A stretch of 64,000 nt of DNA, from NCBI RefSeq assembly GCF_900141735.1, contig NZ_FQYO01000003.1, positions 620,001 through 684,000 of the forward strand, read 5' to 3'. The position numbers and the translations under genes were made by a program. This document shows positions 56,976-64,000 of the stretch, piece by piece (position 1 is the stretch's first letter; each line of letters begins with the position of its first letter). Source of the stretch: Wenxinia saemankumensis. GTDB taxonomy: Bacteria > Pseudomonadota > Alphaproteobacteria > Rhodobacterales > Rhodobacteraceae. Below the pieces are notes generated by a model that was not told the origin of the DNA, did no database searches, and saw nothing but the letters and a program-made list of their open reading frames with translations.

Positions 56976-57628
56976 GGGCGCTGGTCCTGCGCGACCTGCG
57001 CATCGCGATGCGGGCCGGGGGCGGGTTCGGGCTGGGGCTCGCCTTCTTCCTGATCGTCGTGGTGCTGGTGCCCTTCGGCGTCGGGCCCGAACGGACGGTG
57101 CTGGCGCGGATCGCCCCGGGGATCCTGTGGGTCGCGGCGCTGCTGGCCGCCCTGCTGTCGCTCGACCGGATCTTCGCGCTCGACCACGAGGACGGGTCGC
57201 TGGCGCTGCTGGCGACCGCGCCCCTGCCGCTGGAGGCCGCGGCGCTGGCCAAGGCGCTGGCGCACTGGATCACGACGGGCCTGCCGCTGACGCTGGCCGC
57301 GCCGGCGCTGGGCATCCTGCTCGACCTGCCGGGGCCGGCCTACGGGCCGCTGACGCTGTCGCTGCTGGCGGGCACGCCGGCCCTGTCGCTGATCGGCACG
57401 TTCGGGGCCGCCGTGACGGTCGGGAATCGGCGGGGCGGTCTGCTGCTGTCGCTGCTGGTCCTGCCGCTCTACGTGCCGGTGCTGATCTTCGGCGCGGACG
57501 GGGTGCGCCGCGCCGCCGAGGGGCTGGACCCCGCCACGCCGCTGTTGCTGGTCGCGGGCCTGTCGCTCGGCTGCCTCGCCGCGCTGCCCTTCGCCGCCGC
57601 CGCCGCGCTGCGGGTCAATCTGCGGTGA
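56972..57628 (+). CDS. ccmB: Haem exporter membrane subunit CcmB
   Basis: 218 residues, six transmembrane helices. Starts with GTG at 56972 overlapping the ccmA stop. Typical parts are VLRDLRIAMRAGGGFGLGLAFFLIVVVLVPFGVGP, LLALLSLDRIFALDHEDGSLALLATAPLP, and AVTVGNRRGGLLLSLLVLPLYVPVLIFG. Works with CcmA and CcmC. 52 bp separates it from ccmC. Confidence 0.95.
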   Translation: MRALVLRDLRIAMRAGGGFGLGLAFFLIVVVLVPFGVGPERTVLARIAPGILWVAALLAALLSLDRIFALDHEDGSLALLATAPLPLEAAALAKALAHWITTGLPLTLAAPALGILLDLPGPAYGPLTLSLLAGTPALSLIGTFGAAVTVGNRRGGLLLSLLVLPLYVPVLIFGADGVRRAAEGLDPATPLLLVAGLSLGCLAALPFAAAAALRVNLR

Positions 57629-57680
57629 GTGCGCCCGCCCGGCATTGAGGCGCGGGGGGCGGGAGGCTAAGGCTGCACCC

Positions 57681-58415
57681 ATGTCGATCTGGTCCTACGC
57701 CAACCCGGTGAAGTTCACGCAGACGGTCACGCCGGTGATCCCCTGGGTCATGGGCCTGGCCGGGGCGACGATCGCGGTCGGGCTGGGCTGGGGCTATTTC
57801 CTGACGCCCGACGCGGTGGGTTTCCAGTCCAGCGTCAAGATCATCTACCTGCACGTCCCCTCGGCGCTGATGGCGATCAACGCCTGGGCGATGATGCTGG
57901 TCGCCTCGCTGATCTGGCTGATCCGGCGGCACCATGTCAGCGCCCTCGCGGCACGGGCGGCGGCGCCGGTCGGGGCGGTGATGACGGTGATCGCGCTGGC
58001 GACCGGGGCGATCTGGGGCCAGCCGATGTGGGGCACGTGGTGGGTCTGGGACCCGAGGCTGACCTCGTTCCTGATCCTGTTCCTGTTCTATCTGGGCTAC
58101 ATCGCGCTCTGGGCGGCGGTGGAGGATCCGGACGGGGCGGCGGACCTGACCTCGATCCTGTGCCTCGTCGGGTCGGTCTTCGCCTTCCTGTCGCGCTACG
58201 CGGTGCTGTTCTGGAACCAGGGCCTGCACCAGGGTGCCTCGCTGTCGCTCGACGCCGAGGAGAACGTGGCCGACGTGTTCTGGGTGCCCCTGCTGGTCTG
58301 CATGGCGGGATTCGTGCTGCTCTTCGTCGGGCTCGTCCTGCTGCGGACGCGGACCGAGATCCGGGTGCGGCGCATCCGCGCGCTGCGGGCGCGCGCCCGG
58401 GCGGGAGAGGCGTGA
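57681..58415 (+). CDS. ccmC: Haem exporter/haem-handling protein CcmC
   Basis: 244 residues, six helices. It delivers haem to CcmE. The tryptophan-rich haem-handling motif is WGQPMWGTWWVWDPRLTSF; the conserved histidines are in IIYLHVPSALMAIN and FWNQGLHQGASL. The C-terminal LRTRTEIRVRRIRALRARA is a cytosolic basic tail. The stop shares a base with the ccmD ATG (TGATG). Confidence 0.96.
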   Translation: MSIWSYANPVKFTQTVTPVIPWVMGLAGATIAVGLGWGYFLTPDAVGFQSSVKIIYLHVPSALMAINAWAMMLVASLIWLIRRHHVSALAARAAAPVGAVMTVIALATGAIWGQPMWGTWWVWDPRLTSFLILFLFYLGYIALWAAVEDPDGAADLTSILCLVGSVFAFLSRYAVLFWNQGLHQGASLSLDAEENVADVFWVPLLVCMAGFVLLFVGLVLLRTRTEIRVRRIRALRARARAGEA

Positions 58416-58561
58416 TGCCCGACCTGGGACGCTACGCGGCCGAGGTCCTCGCCTCGTACGGGGTCAGCCTCGTGCTGCTGGTCGGCCTCGTCTGGGCCAG
58501 CTATGCCCGCTCGGCCCGCGTCGCGCGCGAGCTTCGCGAGGTCGAGCGCGATGGCCGTTAG
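58415..58561 (+). CDS. ccmD: Haem exporter small subunit CcmD
   Basis: 48 residues with a single helix (about 15-33, GVSLVLLVGLVWASY) flanked by charged ends, as in CcmD. It stabilises the CcmABC-haem-CcmE complex. It overlaps the ccmG start (58551) by 11 bases. Too small to be recognised alone; position between ccmC and ccmG decides it. Confidence 0.88.
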   Translation: MPDLGRYAAEVLASYGVSLVLLVGLVWASYARSARVARELREVERDGR

Positions 58562-59084
58562 GCCGCTGATGATCCTGCCGCCGGTGATCTTCGCCGGGCT
58601 GGCCGGGCTGTTCCTCGGCGCGATGTGGGGCGGCGACGGGGACGAGCTGCCCTCCGCGCTGATCGGCCAGCCCGCGCCGCAGGTCGCGGTGGGGGAGCTG
58701 GGGGGGCGCAGTTTCGATCCCGCCGTGATGGCGGATGGCGAGCTGAAGCTCGTGAACTTCTGGGCCAGCTGGTGCGCGCCCTGCCGGGTGGAGCATCCCA
58801 ATCTCAGCCTGCTGGCGGAGGAGGGGGTGCCGATCTACGGCATCAACTACAAGGATCAGCCGCAGGCGGCGCAGGATTTCCTCGCCGAGCTGGGCGATCC
58901 CTATGCGGCGGTGGGGACCGACGCATCCGGCCGGGTCGCGGTGGAATGGGGGGTCTACGGCGTGCCGGAGACGTTCCTCGTCGACGGCGACGGAACCGTG
59001 CTTCTGCGGATGGCGGGGCCGGTCCTGCCCTCCACGATGGAGAGCCGTCTGATCCCCGCCATCAAGGCCGCCCGCGCCGAGTGA
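58551..59084 (+). CDS. ccmG: Thiol:disulfide interchange protein CcmG/DsbE
   Basis: 177 residues. N-terminal helix (about 7-25) anchors a periplasmic thioredoxin fold. The active site is C75-A-P-C78 in NFWASWCAPCRVEHP, with PDSE-like cis-Pro segment GVPETFLVDGDG. It reduces the apocytochrome c haem-binding cysteines. ATG 58551 is used because it starts directly before the signal anchor; the open frame extends to 58503. ccmE, ccmF and ccmH are not in the window. Confidence 0.95.
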   Translation: MAVRPLMILPPVIFAGLAGLFLGAMWGGDGDELPSALIGQPAPQVAVGELGGRSFDPAVMADGELKLVNFWASWCAPCRVEHPNLSLLAEEGVPIYGINYKDQPQAAQDFLAELGDPYAAVGTDASGRVAVEWGVYGVPETFLVDGDGTVLLRMAGPVLPSTMESRLIPAIKAARAE

Positions 59085-59109
59085 CGCGGGCGGAGCGGAG
59101 GGCGCGGCC

Positions 59110-59349
59110 CTAGCCGAGCCCGTTGTTGTCGTCGTCCTCGTCCTCGCAGAAGATCGGGTCCGCCTCGCCGTCCTGGACGGCGAAGTCGGCGGGGATCGCG
59201 CCCGCCTCGTCCTCGATGTCGTCGCAGGCCGGGTTGATCCCGTCGCCGACGACCATCTCGGCATCCGGGGCGGTGTTCGTCTGCATGGCGGTCTGGTCGC
59301 AGGCGGCGAGGCCGCCGAGCAGGGCGAGGAGGAGAGCGGTGCGGGTCAT
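59110..59349 (-). CDS. Small acidic lipoprotein of unknown function
   Basis: 79 residues. Signal and lipobox LLALLGGLAAC with Cys at residue 17; the mature part is strongly acidic, with clusters EDEDDDNNGLG at the end, and has two further cysteines (NPACDDIEDEAG and PIFCEDEDD). No family recognised. It is convergent with ccmG and lies downstream of acnA on the same strand, separated by 149 bp including a terminator-like hairpin. Coding is supported by composition and by the clean lipobox. Confidence 0.6.
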   Translation of the reverse strand: MTRTALLLALLGGLAACDQTAMQTNTAPDAEMVVGDGINPACDDIEDEAGAIPADFAVQDGEADPIFCEDEDDDNNGLG

Positions 59350-59434
59350 GGCGGGGCCTTTCTGTCGGGGCGTCTCATCGGCGCGGCTTGCAATCGGCGC
59401 GGCCCGGCGAGACGGGCCGTCCCGGTCCCAACAA

Positions 59435-59464
59435 GAGGCGCGGGAGAGTGTTCCCCCGCGCCTC
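59435..59464 (-). terminator. Terminator of acnA
   Basis: Ten-bp perfect stem GAGGCGCGGG (59435-59444) with CCCGCGCCTC (59455-59464), ten-base loop. On the minus strand it is followed by TTGTTG, a short T-rich tract. It lies 34 bp after the acnA stop. Confidence 0.65.
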
Positions 59465-59498
59465 GATCTTTCCGGCAGGTTCCCTGACGGAGCGCCGC

Positions 59499-62288
59499 CT
59501 ATTCCGCCGCGATCTGGGGTTTCGCGGCGAGGTCGCGCAGCACGTAGTGCAGCACGCCGCCATGCTCGATGTATTCCACCTCGATCGCCGTATCGATCCG
59601 GCATTTGATGGTGATGTCCTTCGTCGAGCCGTCGCCGTAGGTGATCGTCGCAGTCGTCTCCTGCAGCGGGCGCACCTGGCCGAGGCCCTTGATCGACACC
59701 GTCTCGTCACCCTTCAGGCCGAGCGACCTGCGGGTGTCGCCGCCGGTGAACTCGAAGGGGATCACGCCCATGCCGACCAGGTTCGAGCGGTGGATCCGCT
59801 CGAAGCTCTCGGCGATGACCGCCTTGACGCCGAGCAGCGCGGTGCCCTTGGCCGCCCAGTCGCGGGACGAGCCGGCGCCGTACTGCTCGCCGGCGAAGAT
59901 CACCAGCGGGGTGCCGTTCTCCTGGTAGGCCATGGCGGCGTCGTAGATCGAGGTCTGCTGCCCGTCCGGCCCCAGCGTGTAGCCGCCCTCGACCCCGTCC
60001 AGCATCTCGTTGCGGATGCGGATGTTGGCGAAGGTGCCGCGCATCATTACCTCGTGGTTGCCGCGGCGCGAGCCGTAGGAGTTGAACTCCCGCGGCTGCA
60101 CCTGGCGATCCGTGAGATACTTGCCGGCCGGGGTCGTCTCCTTGAACGAGCCGGCGGGGGAGATGTGGTCGGTCGTGACCATGTCGCCCAGGATCGCCAG
60201 CACCCGCGCGCCCTCGATGTCGTCGATCGTGCCGGGGTTCTTGTCCATACCCTGGAAGTAGGGCGGGTTCTGGACGTAGGTCGAGGAGGCGGGCCAGTCG
60301 TAGGTCTCGCTCTCGGTCGTCTCGACCGAGCGCCACTTCTCGTCGCCCTTGAAGACGTCGGCGTATTTCTCCTGGAAGGCCTCGCGGGTCACGGTCTTCT
60401 CGACCAGCTCCGCGATCTCGTGTGCCGACGGCCAGATGTCCTTGAGGTAGACGTCCTTTCCGTCCTTGTCCTGCCCCAGCGGCTCGGTCGTGATGTCGAC
60501 GTTCATGTCGCCGACCAGCGCGTAGGCCACGACGAGCGGCGGCGAGGCGAGGTAGTTGGCGCGCACGTCGGGCGAGATCCTGCCCTCGAAGTTGCGGTTG
60601 CCCGACAGGACCGAGACCGCGATCAGGTCGCTGTCGTTGATGCACTTGCTGATCTCGGGCTCCAGCGGGCCGGAATTGCCGATGCAGGTCGTGCAGCCGT
60701 AGCCGACGAGGTTGAAGCCGATCGCGTCGAGATCGTCCTGCAGGCCGGCGGCCTCCAGGTAATGCGACACGACCTGGGATCCCGGCGCCAGCGAGGTCTT
60801 GACCCACGGCTTGCGGTCCAGGCCGAGTTCGCGCGCCTTCCGCGCCACCAGCCCCGCCCCGATCATCACGTAGGGGTTCGACGTGTTCGTGCAGGAGGTG
60901 ATCGAGGCGATCACGATCGAGCCGTCGTGCAGCTGGTAGTGCCCGTCCTCGGTCCTGACGTAGCCGCGCTGGTGGTGGCCCTCGTCGCCCGGGATGTCCC
61001 GCGGCTCGGGCTGGCCGCCCTCGGCCTCCCACCGGGCCTGCGCGCGCTCGGTGACGTTCTTCCCCTCGCGCTGCTTCTTCACGTAGGCGTGGAAGGCGGC
61101 GCCGGCCTTGTCGAGGTCGATGTGATCCTGCGGCCTCTTCGGGCCGGAGATGGCGGGCACGACGGTGCCGATGTCGAGCTCGAGCGTGTCGGTATAGACC
61201 GGCTCGTAGCCCTTGTCGCGCCAGAAGCCGTTCTCCCTGGCATAGGCCTCGACCAGGGCGATCCGGTCCTTGTCGCGGCCGGTCTGCTCGAGATAGCGCA
61301 GCGTGACCTGGTCGATTGGGAAGAAGCCGCAGGTGGCGCCGTATTCGGGGGCCATGTTGCCGATCGTGGCGCGGTCGGCCAGCGGCACGTTGTCGAGACC
61401 GTCGCCGTAGAACTCGACGAACTTGCCGACGACGCCCTTCTCGCGCAGCATCTGCACGACCTTGAGGACGAGGTCGGTGGCGGTCGTGCCCTCGGTCATC
61501 GCGCCGGTCAGCTTGAAGCCGATCACCTCGGGGATGAGCATCGAGATCGGCTGGCCGAGCATCGCGGCCTCGGCCTCGATCCCGCCGACGCCCCAGCCGA
61601 GCACCGCGGCGCCGTTCACCATCGTGGTGTGGCTGTCGGTGCCGACGAGCGTGTCGGGATAGGCGACCATCTCGCCGTTCTGATCCTCGTCGCTCCACAC
61701 CACCTGGGCGAGGTATTCGAGGTTCACCTGGTGGCAGATGCCGGTGCCGGGCGGCACGACGCGGAAGTTGCGGAACGCCTTCTGTCCCCACTTGAGGAAC
61801 TGGTAGCGCTCGATGTTGCGCTCGTATTCGCGGTCGACGTTCATCTGGAAGGCGCGCGGATTGCCGAACTCGTCGATCATCACCGAGTGGTCGATCACGA
61901 GGTCGACGGGGTTCAGCGGGTTGATCTGCTGCGCATCGCCCCCCAGCGCCACGATCCCGTCGCGCATCGCGGCGAGGTCGACGACGGCCGGGACGCCGGT
62001 GAAGTCCTGCATCAGCACGCGGGCGGGGCGGTAGCTGATCTCGCGCGGGTTCTTCCCGCCCTTCTCGGCCCATTCGGCAAAGGCCCTGATGTCGTCGGTC
62101 GTGACGGTCTTGCCGTCCTCGAACCGCAGCATGTTCTCGAGCACCACCTTCAGCGCGGCGGGCAGGCGGGAGAAGTCGCCGAGCCCGGCCTCCTGCGCGG
62201 CGGGGATCGAGTAATAGGCGACCGACTGGTCGCCAGCCTTGAGCGTCTTGCGCGTCTTGGCGCTGTCGTGGCCGACCTTGATGGGCAT
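59499..62288 (-). CDS. acnA: Aconitate hydratase A
   Basis: 929 residues. TCA-cycle enzyme converting citrate to isocitrate with a 4Fe-4S cluster. Cluster ligands are the Cys in SCTNTSNP and the pair in GYGCTTCIGNSGPLE. Conserved VGTDSHTTMVNG (catalytic His), RVLMQDFTGVPAVVDLA, ARGTFANIR-like MRGTFANIRIRN, and YGAGSSRDWAAKGTALLG with the active Ser. The standard start MPIKVGHDSAKTRKTL at 62288 follows AGGAAACTGCC. It is divergent from the DUF1223 gene, with a low-GC leader containing a hairpin. Confidence 0.97.
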   Translation of the reverse strand: MPIKVGHDSAKTRKTLKAGDQSVAYYSIPAAQEAGLGDFSRLPAALKVVLENMLRFEDGKTVTTDDIRAFAEWAEKGGKNPREISYRPARVLMQDFTGVPAVVDLAAMRDGIVALGGDAQQINPLNPVDLVIDHSVMIDEFGNPRAFQMNVDREYERNIERYQFLKWGQKAFRNFRVVPPGTGICHQVNLEYLAQVVWSDEDQNGEMVAYPDTLVGTDSHTTMVNGAAVLGWGVGGIEAEAAMLGQPISMLIPEVIGFKLTGAMTEGTTATDLVLKVVQMLREKGVVGKFVEFYGDGLDNVPLADRATIGNMAPEYGATCGFFPIDQVTLRYLEQTGRDKDRIALVEAYARENGFWRDKGYEPVYTDTLELDIGTVVPAISGPKRPQDHIDLDKAGAAFHAYVKKQREGKNVTERAQARWEAEGGQPEPRDIPGDEGHHQRGYVRTEDGHYQLHDGSIVIASITSCTNTSNPYVMIGAGLVARKARELGLDRKPWVKTSLAPGSQVVSHYLEAAGLQDDLDAIGFNLVGYGCTTCIGNSGPLEPEISKCINDSDLIAVSVLSGNRNFEGRISPDVRANYLASPPLVVAYALVGDMNVDITTEPLGQDKDGKDVYLKDIWPSAHEIAELVEKTVTREAFQEKYADVFKGDEKWRSVETTESETYDWPASSTYVQNPPYFQGMDKNPGTIDDIEGARVLAILGDMVTTDHISPAGSFKETTPAGKYLTDRQVQPREFNSYGSRRGNHEVMMRGTFANIRIRNEMLDGVEGGYTLGPDGQQTSIYDAAMAYQENGTPLVIFAGEQYGAGSSRDWAAKGTALLGVKAVIAESFERIHRSNLVGMGVIPFEFTGGDTRRSLGLKGDETVSIKGLGQVRPLQETTATITYGDGSTKDITIKCRIDTAIEVEYIEHGGVLHYVLRDLAAKPQIAAE

Positions 62289-62356
62289 GGGCAGTTTCCT
62301 CTCCGAACCGAAACCGGTGGGCGGACCGCCCGGGCGGAGGTCCGCGTCGACTTGCG

Positions 62357-62401
62357 GTATACAAATGTACACCGAAAAGTCCATGCCCCTCTGCGGGGCA
62401 T
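62357..62401. promoter_or_regulatory. AT-rich inverted-repeat element and hairpin upstream of acnA
   Basis: GTATAC-AAAT-GTACAC (62357-62372), an imperfect inverted repeat in the only AT-rich patch of the gap, and next to it a perfect 7-bp hairpin ATGCCCC/GGGGCAT (62383-62401). On the minus strand TATACC could serve as a -10 box for acnA with TGGACT as a loose -35. These could be an operator and a leader hairpin; nothing in the sequence fixes which. Confidence 0.35.
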
Positions 62402-62548
62402 ACGTCTCCAATTTGTCGCGCTTGGACCGTCTGTCCAACCTTTCGGGTCCGGGATGTCTGTCGCGCGGGTGTCGCGTTTGCTTGATTGGCCCCGCGCGCG
62501 GCGCTGCGATAGGCAGGCCGGGCAAGACGACAACGACCGGAGATTCCC

Positions 62549-63244
62549 ATGGCCCTGCCGCGCCCCGCCTTCGCCGCAGCCCTCGCCCTGGCATTCGCCG
62601 GGCCGCTTGCGGCGCAGGACGACGTGGTCGTGGTCGAACTCTACACCTCGCAGGGCTGCGCCTCATGCCCGCCCGCGGATGCGCTGCTGGCCGAGCTGGC
62701 CGAGAGGGACGACGTGCTGCCGCTCGCCCTGCACGTGGATTACTGGGATTACATCGGCTGGCGCGACAGTTTCGGGCAGGCGCTGTTCACGCTCCGCCAG
62801 CAGAGCTACGCCCGCGCCTTCCACGAGCGGATGGTCTACACCCCTCAGATCATCGTTGACGGGCGCGTCCACACGATCGGCAACCGCCCGATGGAGGTGA
62901 TGGACCTGATTCATGCCCATGGGGACCGCCCGGCCGGGGCCGAGATCGAGATGAGCCGGCAGGGCGACCGGCTGACGGTCAAGGCCGAGGCGCATGCGCC
63001 GGGGCCCTATGTGGTGCAGATGGTCCGCTACCGCCCGAGCGAGCGGGTGGACATCACCGCCGGCGAGAATGCCGGCCACAGCGTGACCTACCGCAACATC
63101 GTCACCGAATGGCACGTGGTCGAGGAATGGGACGGGGCGGCGCCGCTCGATCTCGGCCTCGACCTCGAAGGGGACGATCCGGTCGCGATCCTGATCCAGC
63201 GCCCCGGCCCGGGCGAGATCGTCGCGGCGGCGGCGCTGGACTAG
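62549..63244 (+). CDS. DUF1223 secreted thioredoxin-like protein
   Basis: 231 residues. A signal peptide (about 1-22, FAGPLAAQ) leads into VVVELYTSQGCASCPPADALLAELAE with a CxxC pair (C in GCASCPP), ALHVDYWDYIGWRDSFG, and YTPQIIVDGRVHTIG. The family is exported and thioredoxin-like, without known partner. It is divergent from acnA, a pairing I know from other alphaproteobacteria. Its TAG overlaps the opposite stop through CTAG. Confidence 0.9.
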   Translation: MALPRPAFAAALALAFAGPLAAQDDVVVVELYTSQGCASCPPADALLAELAERDDVLPLALHVDYWDYIGWRDSFGQALFTLRQQSYARAFHERMVYTPQIIVDGRVHTIGNRPMEVMDLIHAHGDRPAGAEIEMSRQGDRLTVKAEAHAPGPYVVQMVRYRPSERVDITAGENAGHSVTYRNIVTEWHVVEEWDGAAPLDLGLDLEGDDPVAILIQRPGPGEIVAAAALD

Positions 63245-64000
63245 GCCGGCGCCCCGGCGGCGGGGAGCTCGCGCACCTTCCACCGGCGGTGGACCCAGAA
63301 GTACTGACCGGGATGCGCGCGCACGACGGCCTCGATCCGGTCGTTCACCTGCTGCATCATCGCCTCGGCCGGACCCTCCGGGACCGGCGGGTCGATCACC
63401 ACGTCGAAGTCGAGCCCGCCTTCGCGCCGGATCGCGTGCGCCGTGTAGAGGCGGGCGCCGTAGCGCGCGGCCAGTTCGGCGGGCGAGAGCGTGGTGCGGG
63501 CGGGGCGGCCGAAGAAGGACAGCACCGCCCCGTCCGAGACATGCTGGTCCATCGCGATGGCCAGAAGCCCGCCGCCGCGCAGGTGGCGCACCATGCCCGC
63601 CACGCCGGAGCGGTCGCGCGGAAAGAGGGGGCGGGCCATCTCCTCCATCGCGCGGCGGTAGTGACCCTCGAAATACGGGTTGTCCATCGGCCGGTAGAGC
63701 GCGCCGACCGTCTCGCCCCGGGCGATCAGCGCCGCGCGCAGCGCGTCGTAATTGCCGAAATGTCCCACCGCGATCAGGACCGGGCGCCGACCCGCCCGCT
63801 CGGCGAGAAGCTGCGGCAGCCCCGGCCCGGTCAGCGCGTCGGAGGCCGCGACGCGGGCCCGGAACTCGGGCCCCGAATAGAGCTCGGCCACGGCGCGGCC
63901 GAAATTGTCGAGGCAGGCGACGGCGATGCGGCGGCGTTCGGACGGCGGCAGGCCGGGCATCGCGGCGGCAAGATGCGCCTCGGCCCGGGCCCGGAACCCG
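63241..64000 (-). CDS. Lysophospholipid/lipid A acyltransferase (LpxL/HtrB family), 5' end outside the window
   Basis: About 253 C-terminal residues; the N-terminus with its membrane anchor is beyond base 64000, and upstream codons continue the family (AEAHLAAAMPGLPPSERRRIAVACLDNFGRAVAEL). The catalytic HX4D motif is GHFGNYD, followed by IYRPMDNPYFEGHYRRAMEE-like ALYRPMDNPYFEGHYR. It adds secondary acyl chains to lipid A or acts on ornithine or similar lipids; which one cannot be told from the part visible. Convergent with the DUF1223 gene. Confidence 0.9.
   Translation of the reverse strand, partial: GFRARAEAHLAAAMPGLPPSERRRIAVACLDNFGRAVAELYSGPEFRARVAASDALTGPGLPQLLAERAGRRPVLIAVGHFGNYDALRAALIARGETVGALYRPMDNPYFEGHYRRAMEEMARPLFPRDRSGVAGMVRHLRGGGLLAIAMDQHVSDGAVLSFFGRPARTTLSPAELAARYGARLYTAHAIRREGGLDFDVVIDPPVPEGPAEAMMQQVNDRIEAVVRAHPGQYFWVHRRWKVRELPAAGAPA

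Noticed and set aside
59388-62900. 1170-residue plus-strand ORF across acnA
   Set aside because: It is the antisense frame of acnA and has the composition (His, Asp, Arg, Val-rich) typical of such shadows in GC-rich DNA. acnA itself is certain.

Overview
The window is a GC-rich (about 70% or more), densely coded chromosomal segment of an alphaproteobacterium. Gene families and order point to the Rhodobacterales (Rhodobacteraceae-like): yajC-secD-secF followed by a Mth938-type gene and ccmABCDG next to acnA and a DUF1223 gene, an alphaproteobacterial curli locus with csgH, glnK-amtB, and a copy of the GGAGTATTT-type intergenic repeat I associate with that family. No rRNA, tRNA, transposase, integrase, prophage or CRISPR array was seen. 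The assignment is inference from gene content.

Layout. 1-5.4 kb: glyA (cut by the window start), NAD kinase, a three-gene curli subunit locus (csgA-like, csgH-like, csgB-like) and a 2,4-dienoyl-CoA reductase. 5.6-8.5 kb: SGNH esterase lipoprotein, MOSC protein, LysR regulator and a secreted DUF4168 protein. 8.9-18.7 kb: minus-strand cinA-GNAT-OmpA-like operon, methionine aminopeptidase, rsmD, a flavin reductase divergent from a peroxiredoxin-PhzF pair, a minus-strand FemAB-like/phhB/mscS operon and a DoxX protein. 18.8-25.7 kb: GDPD phosphodiesterase, RidA, an orphan type I secretion pair (prtE/prtD-like) and a PBP1A. 26-28 kb: glnK-amtB, ending in the clearest intrinsic terminator of the window. 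28.2-33.9 kb: YcaQ/AlkX-type DNA glycosylase, smpB, a second LysR regulator, a methyltransferase, and a sulfurtransferase-aminotransferase pair. 33.9-40.1 kb: treZ-treY-glgX, a route from glycogen or maltodextrin to trehalose. 40.3-46.5 kb: ettA, an AI-2E family permease flanked on both sides by 16-bp tandem repeats, a PAS-GGDEF-EAL protein and an aldo-keto reductase. 46.6-50.8 kb: a TolB-like propeller protein, nadD, a PBP4-type D,D-peptidase and a TspO-like membrane protein. 51.2-52.7 kb: serS carrying an in-frame low-GC segment. 53-64 kb: yajC-secDF, Mth938-like gene, ccmABCDG, a small acidic lipoprotein, acnA, DUF1223 protein and a lipid A-type acyltransferase (cut by the window end).

The genes are mostly housekeeping: translation (glyA, map, rsmD, smpB, ettA, serS), NAD(P) supply (nadK, nadD), envelope building and protein export (PBP1A, PBP4, SecDF-YajC, Ccm system, type I exporter, curli) and stress or osmotic metabolism (trehalose, MscS, peroxiredoxin). 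The most unusual features are (i) the roughly 235-bp low-GC mosaic patch in serS, which adds about 45-50 residues just before the TAE motif; (ii) paired 16-bp tandem repeats around the AI-2E permease gene, one of which has copied the gene's own stop-codon region; and (iii) several short dispersed or duplicated intergenic elements. I found no convincing new defence or mobile system.
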